Source: CAYSLC01 sp964431545 (GTDB lineage: Bacteria > Desulfobacterota > Desulfobacteria > Desulfobacterales > JAABSP01). Taken from it: a stretch of 7,588 nucleotides of DNA. Below, piece after piece: positions 7,447 through 7,588 of the stretch; the stretch's first letter is position 1, and each line of letters starts with the position of its first letter. Position numbers and translations under genes: made by a program. The notes under the pieces are model-generated. The model was given only the letters and a program-made list of their open reading frames with translations. It ran no database searches and was not told where the DNA came from. The stretch is from the NCBI GenBank assembly GCA_964431545.1, contig CAYSLC010000244.1:1-7588 (forward strand), written 5' to 3'.

Positions 7447-7464
7447 GGCCGGAGCGCTCCGGCC
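7447..7464. repeat. perfect 18-bp palindrome, candidate operator upstream of lutA
   Basis: GGCCGGAGCGCTCCGGCC equals its own reverse complement over all 18 bases. It lies about 10 bp upstream of the candidate -35 of lutA and about 75 bp from the lutA start. As RNA it could form a 7-bp stem with a GCGC loop, but no T-run follows directly on either strand, so an intrinsic terminator is unlikely. A dimeric regulator site is the better reading. It does not resemble the FadR/LldR-type GntR operator (TNGTNNNACNA). Confidence 0.5.
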
Positions 7465-7489
7465 CTCTGGGGGGTCCAGCAGGATCTAC

Positions 7490-7500
7490 CCGGAGCGCTC
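7490..7500. repeat. second copy of the CCGGAGCGCTC element
   Basis: The 11 bases CCGGAGCGCTC repeat positions 7449-7459 of the palindrome exactly, with a 41-bp offset (close to four helical turns). This copy keeps the GAGCGCTC core but loses the right arm. Two copies on the same DNA face would suit cooperative binding of one regulator; chance in GC-rich DNA remains possible. Confidence 0.4.
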
Positions 7501-7540
7501 TCTCCTTGTCCGGGAGCCGGGAACGCGGCCCGGAAAGGGA

Positions 7541-7588
7541 TCACGGCTCCCCGAGGAAGACGAACCCTCCCCAGAAGAGCGGGTGGGG
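7541..7588 (-). CDS. C-terminal end of an upstream protein, possibly CHAT-domain
   Basis: The last 15 codons of an open frame enter the window from its right edge and stop at TGA (7543-7541). The peptide is PHPLFWGGFVFLGEP. CHAT-domain (caspase-like, often TPR-linked) proteins very often end in HPYYWAAFVLIGD followed by a few residues, and this peptide matches the pattern HPxxWxxFVxxG at the right distance from a stop. The evidence is short, so both the coding call and the family are tentative. It points the same way as lutA but is separated by about 165 bp that hold a possible promoter, so it is probably a separate unit. Shortly after the stop, CCGGG and CCCGG (within 7517-7533) could form a 5-bp hairpin with no T-run, a poor terminator candidate. 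Confidence 0.45.
   Translation of the reverse strand, partial: PHPLFWGGFVFLGEP

Noticed and set aside
7447..7464. Palindrome as an intrinsic transcription terminator of the upstream gene
   Set aside because: No T-run follows the inverted repeat immediately on either strand; the nearest TTTT on the coding strand is about 13 bases away, after a G-containing stretch.

Overview
The window is a high-GC bacterial contig piece with every gene on the minus strand, so it reads from high to low coordinates. In that direction it holds: the last codons of an upstream gene whose C-terminus resembles a CHAT-domain protein (7541-7588); a short intergenic stretch with a perfect 18-bp palindrome and a candidate promoter (about 7400-7540); lutA, lutB and lutC for the LutABC L-lactate oxidation complex (4559-7374), interrupted by a 100-N assembly gap at the lutB/lutC junction; and a complete five-part ABC importer of the branched-chain amino acid/amide (HAAT) family. 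The importer consists of a binding protein, LivH, LivM, LivG and LivF, and LivF runs off the window edge a few residues before its expected end.

The genes are packed like one transcription unit. lutA/lutB and livH/livM appear to share GTGA stop/start overlaps, livM/livG overlap by 14 bp, livG/livF are 4 bp apart and the binding-protein gene/livH are 7 bp apart. The only larger gap inside the cluster is the 46 bp between lutC and the binding-protein gene. That gap has a strong Shine-Dalgarno and no visible terminator, so lut and liv may be co-transcribed. No dedicated lactate permease (LctP- or LldP-like) is visible, which makes the importer a candidate for bringing in lactate or a related 2-hydroxy acid. 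This is inference from context, because the family mostly carries amino acids and amides but also aromatic acids and urea.

The binding protein has a Sec signal peptide and no lipobox, which points to a Gram-negative cell with a periplasm. The strong preference for CGG, CCC, GGG and GCC codons, and LutABC next to a HAAT importer, would suit a high-GC deltaproteobacterial (Desulfobacterota-like) lineage. This taxonomic guess is weak. I see no RNA genes, insertion sequences, CRISPR arrays or prophage parts. The long open frames on the plus strand are antisense shadows of high-GC coding sequence.
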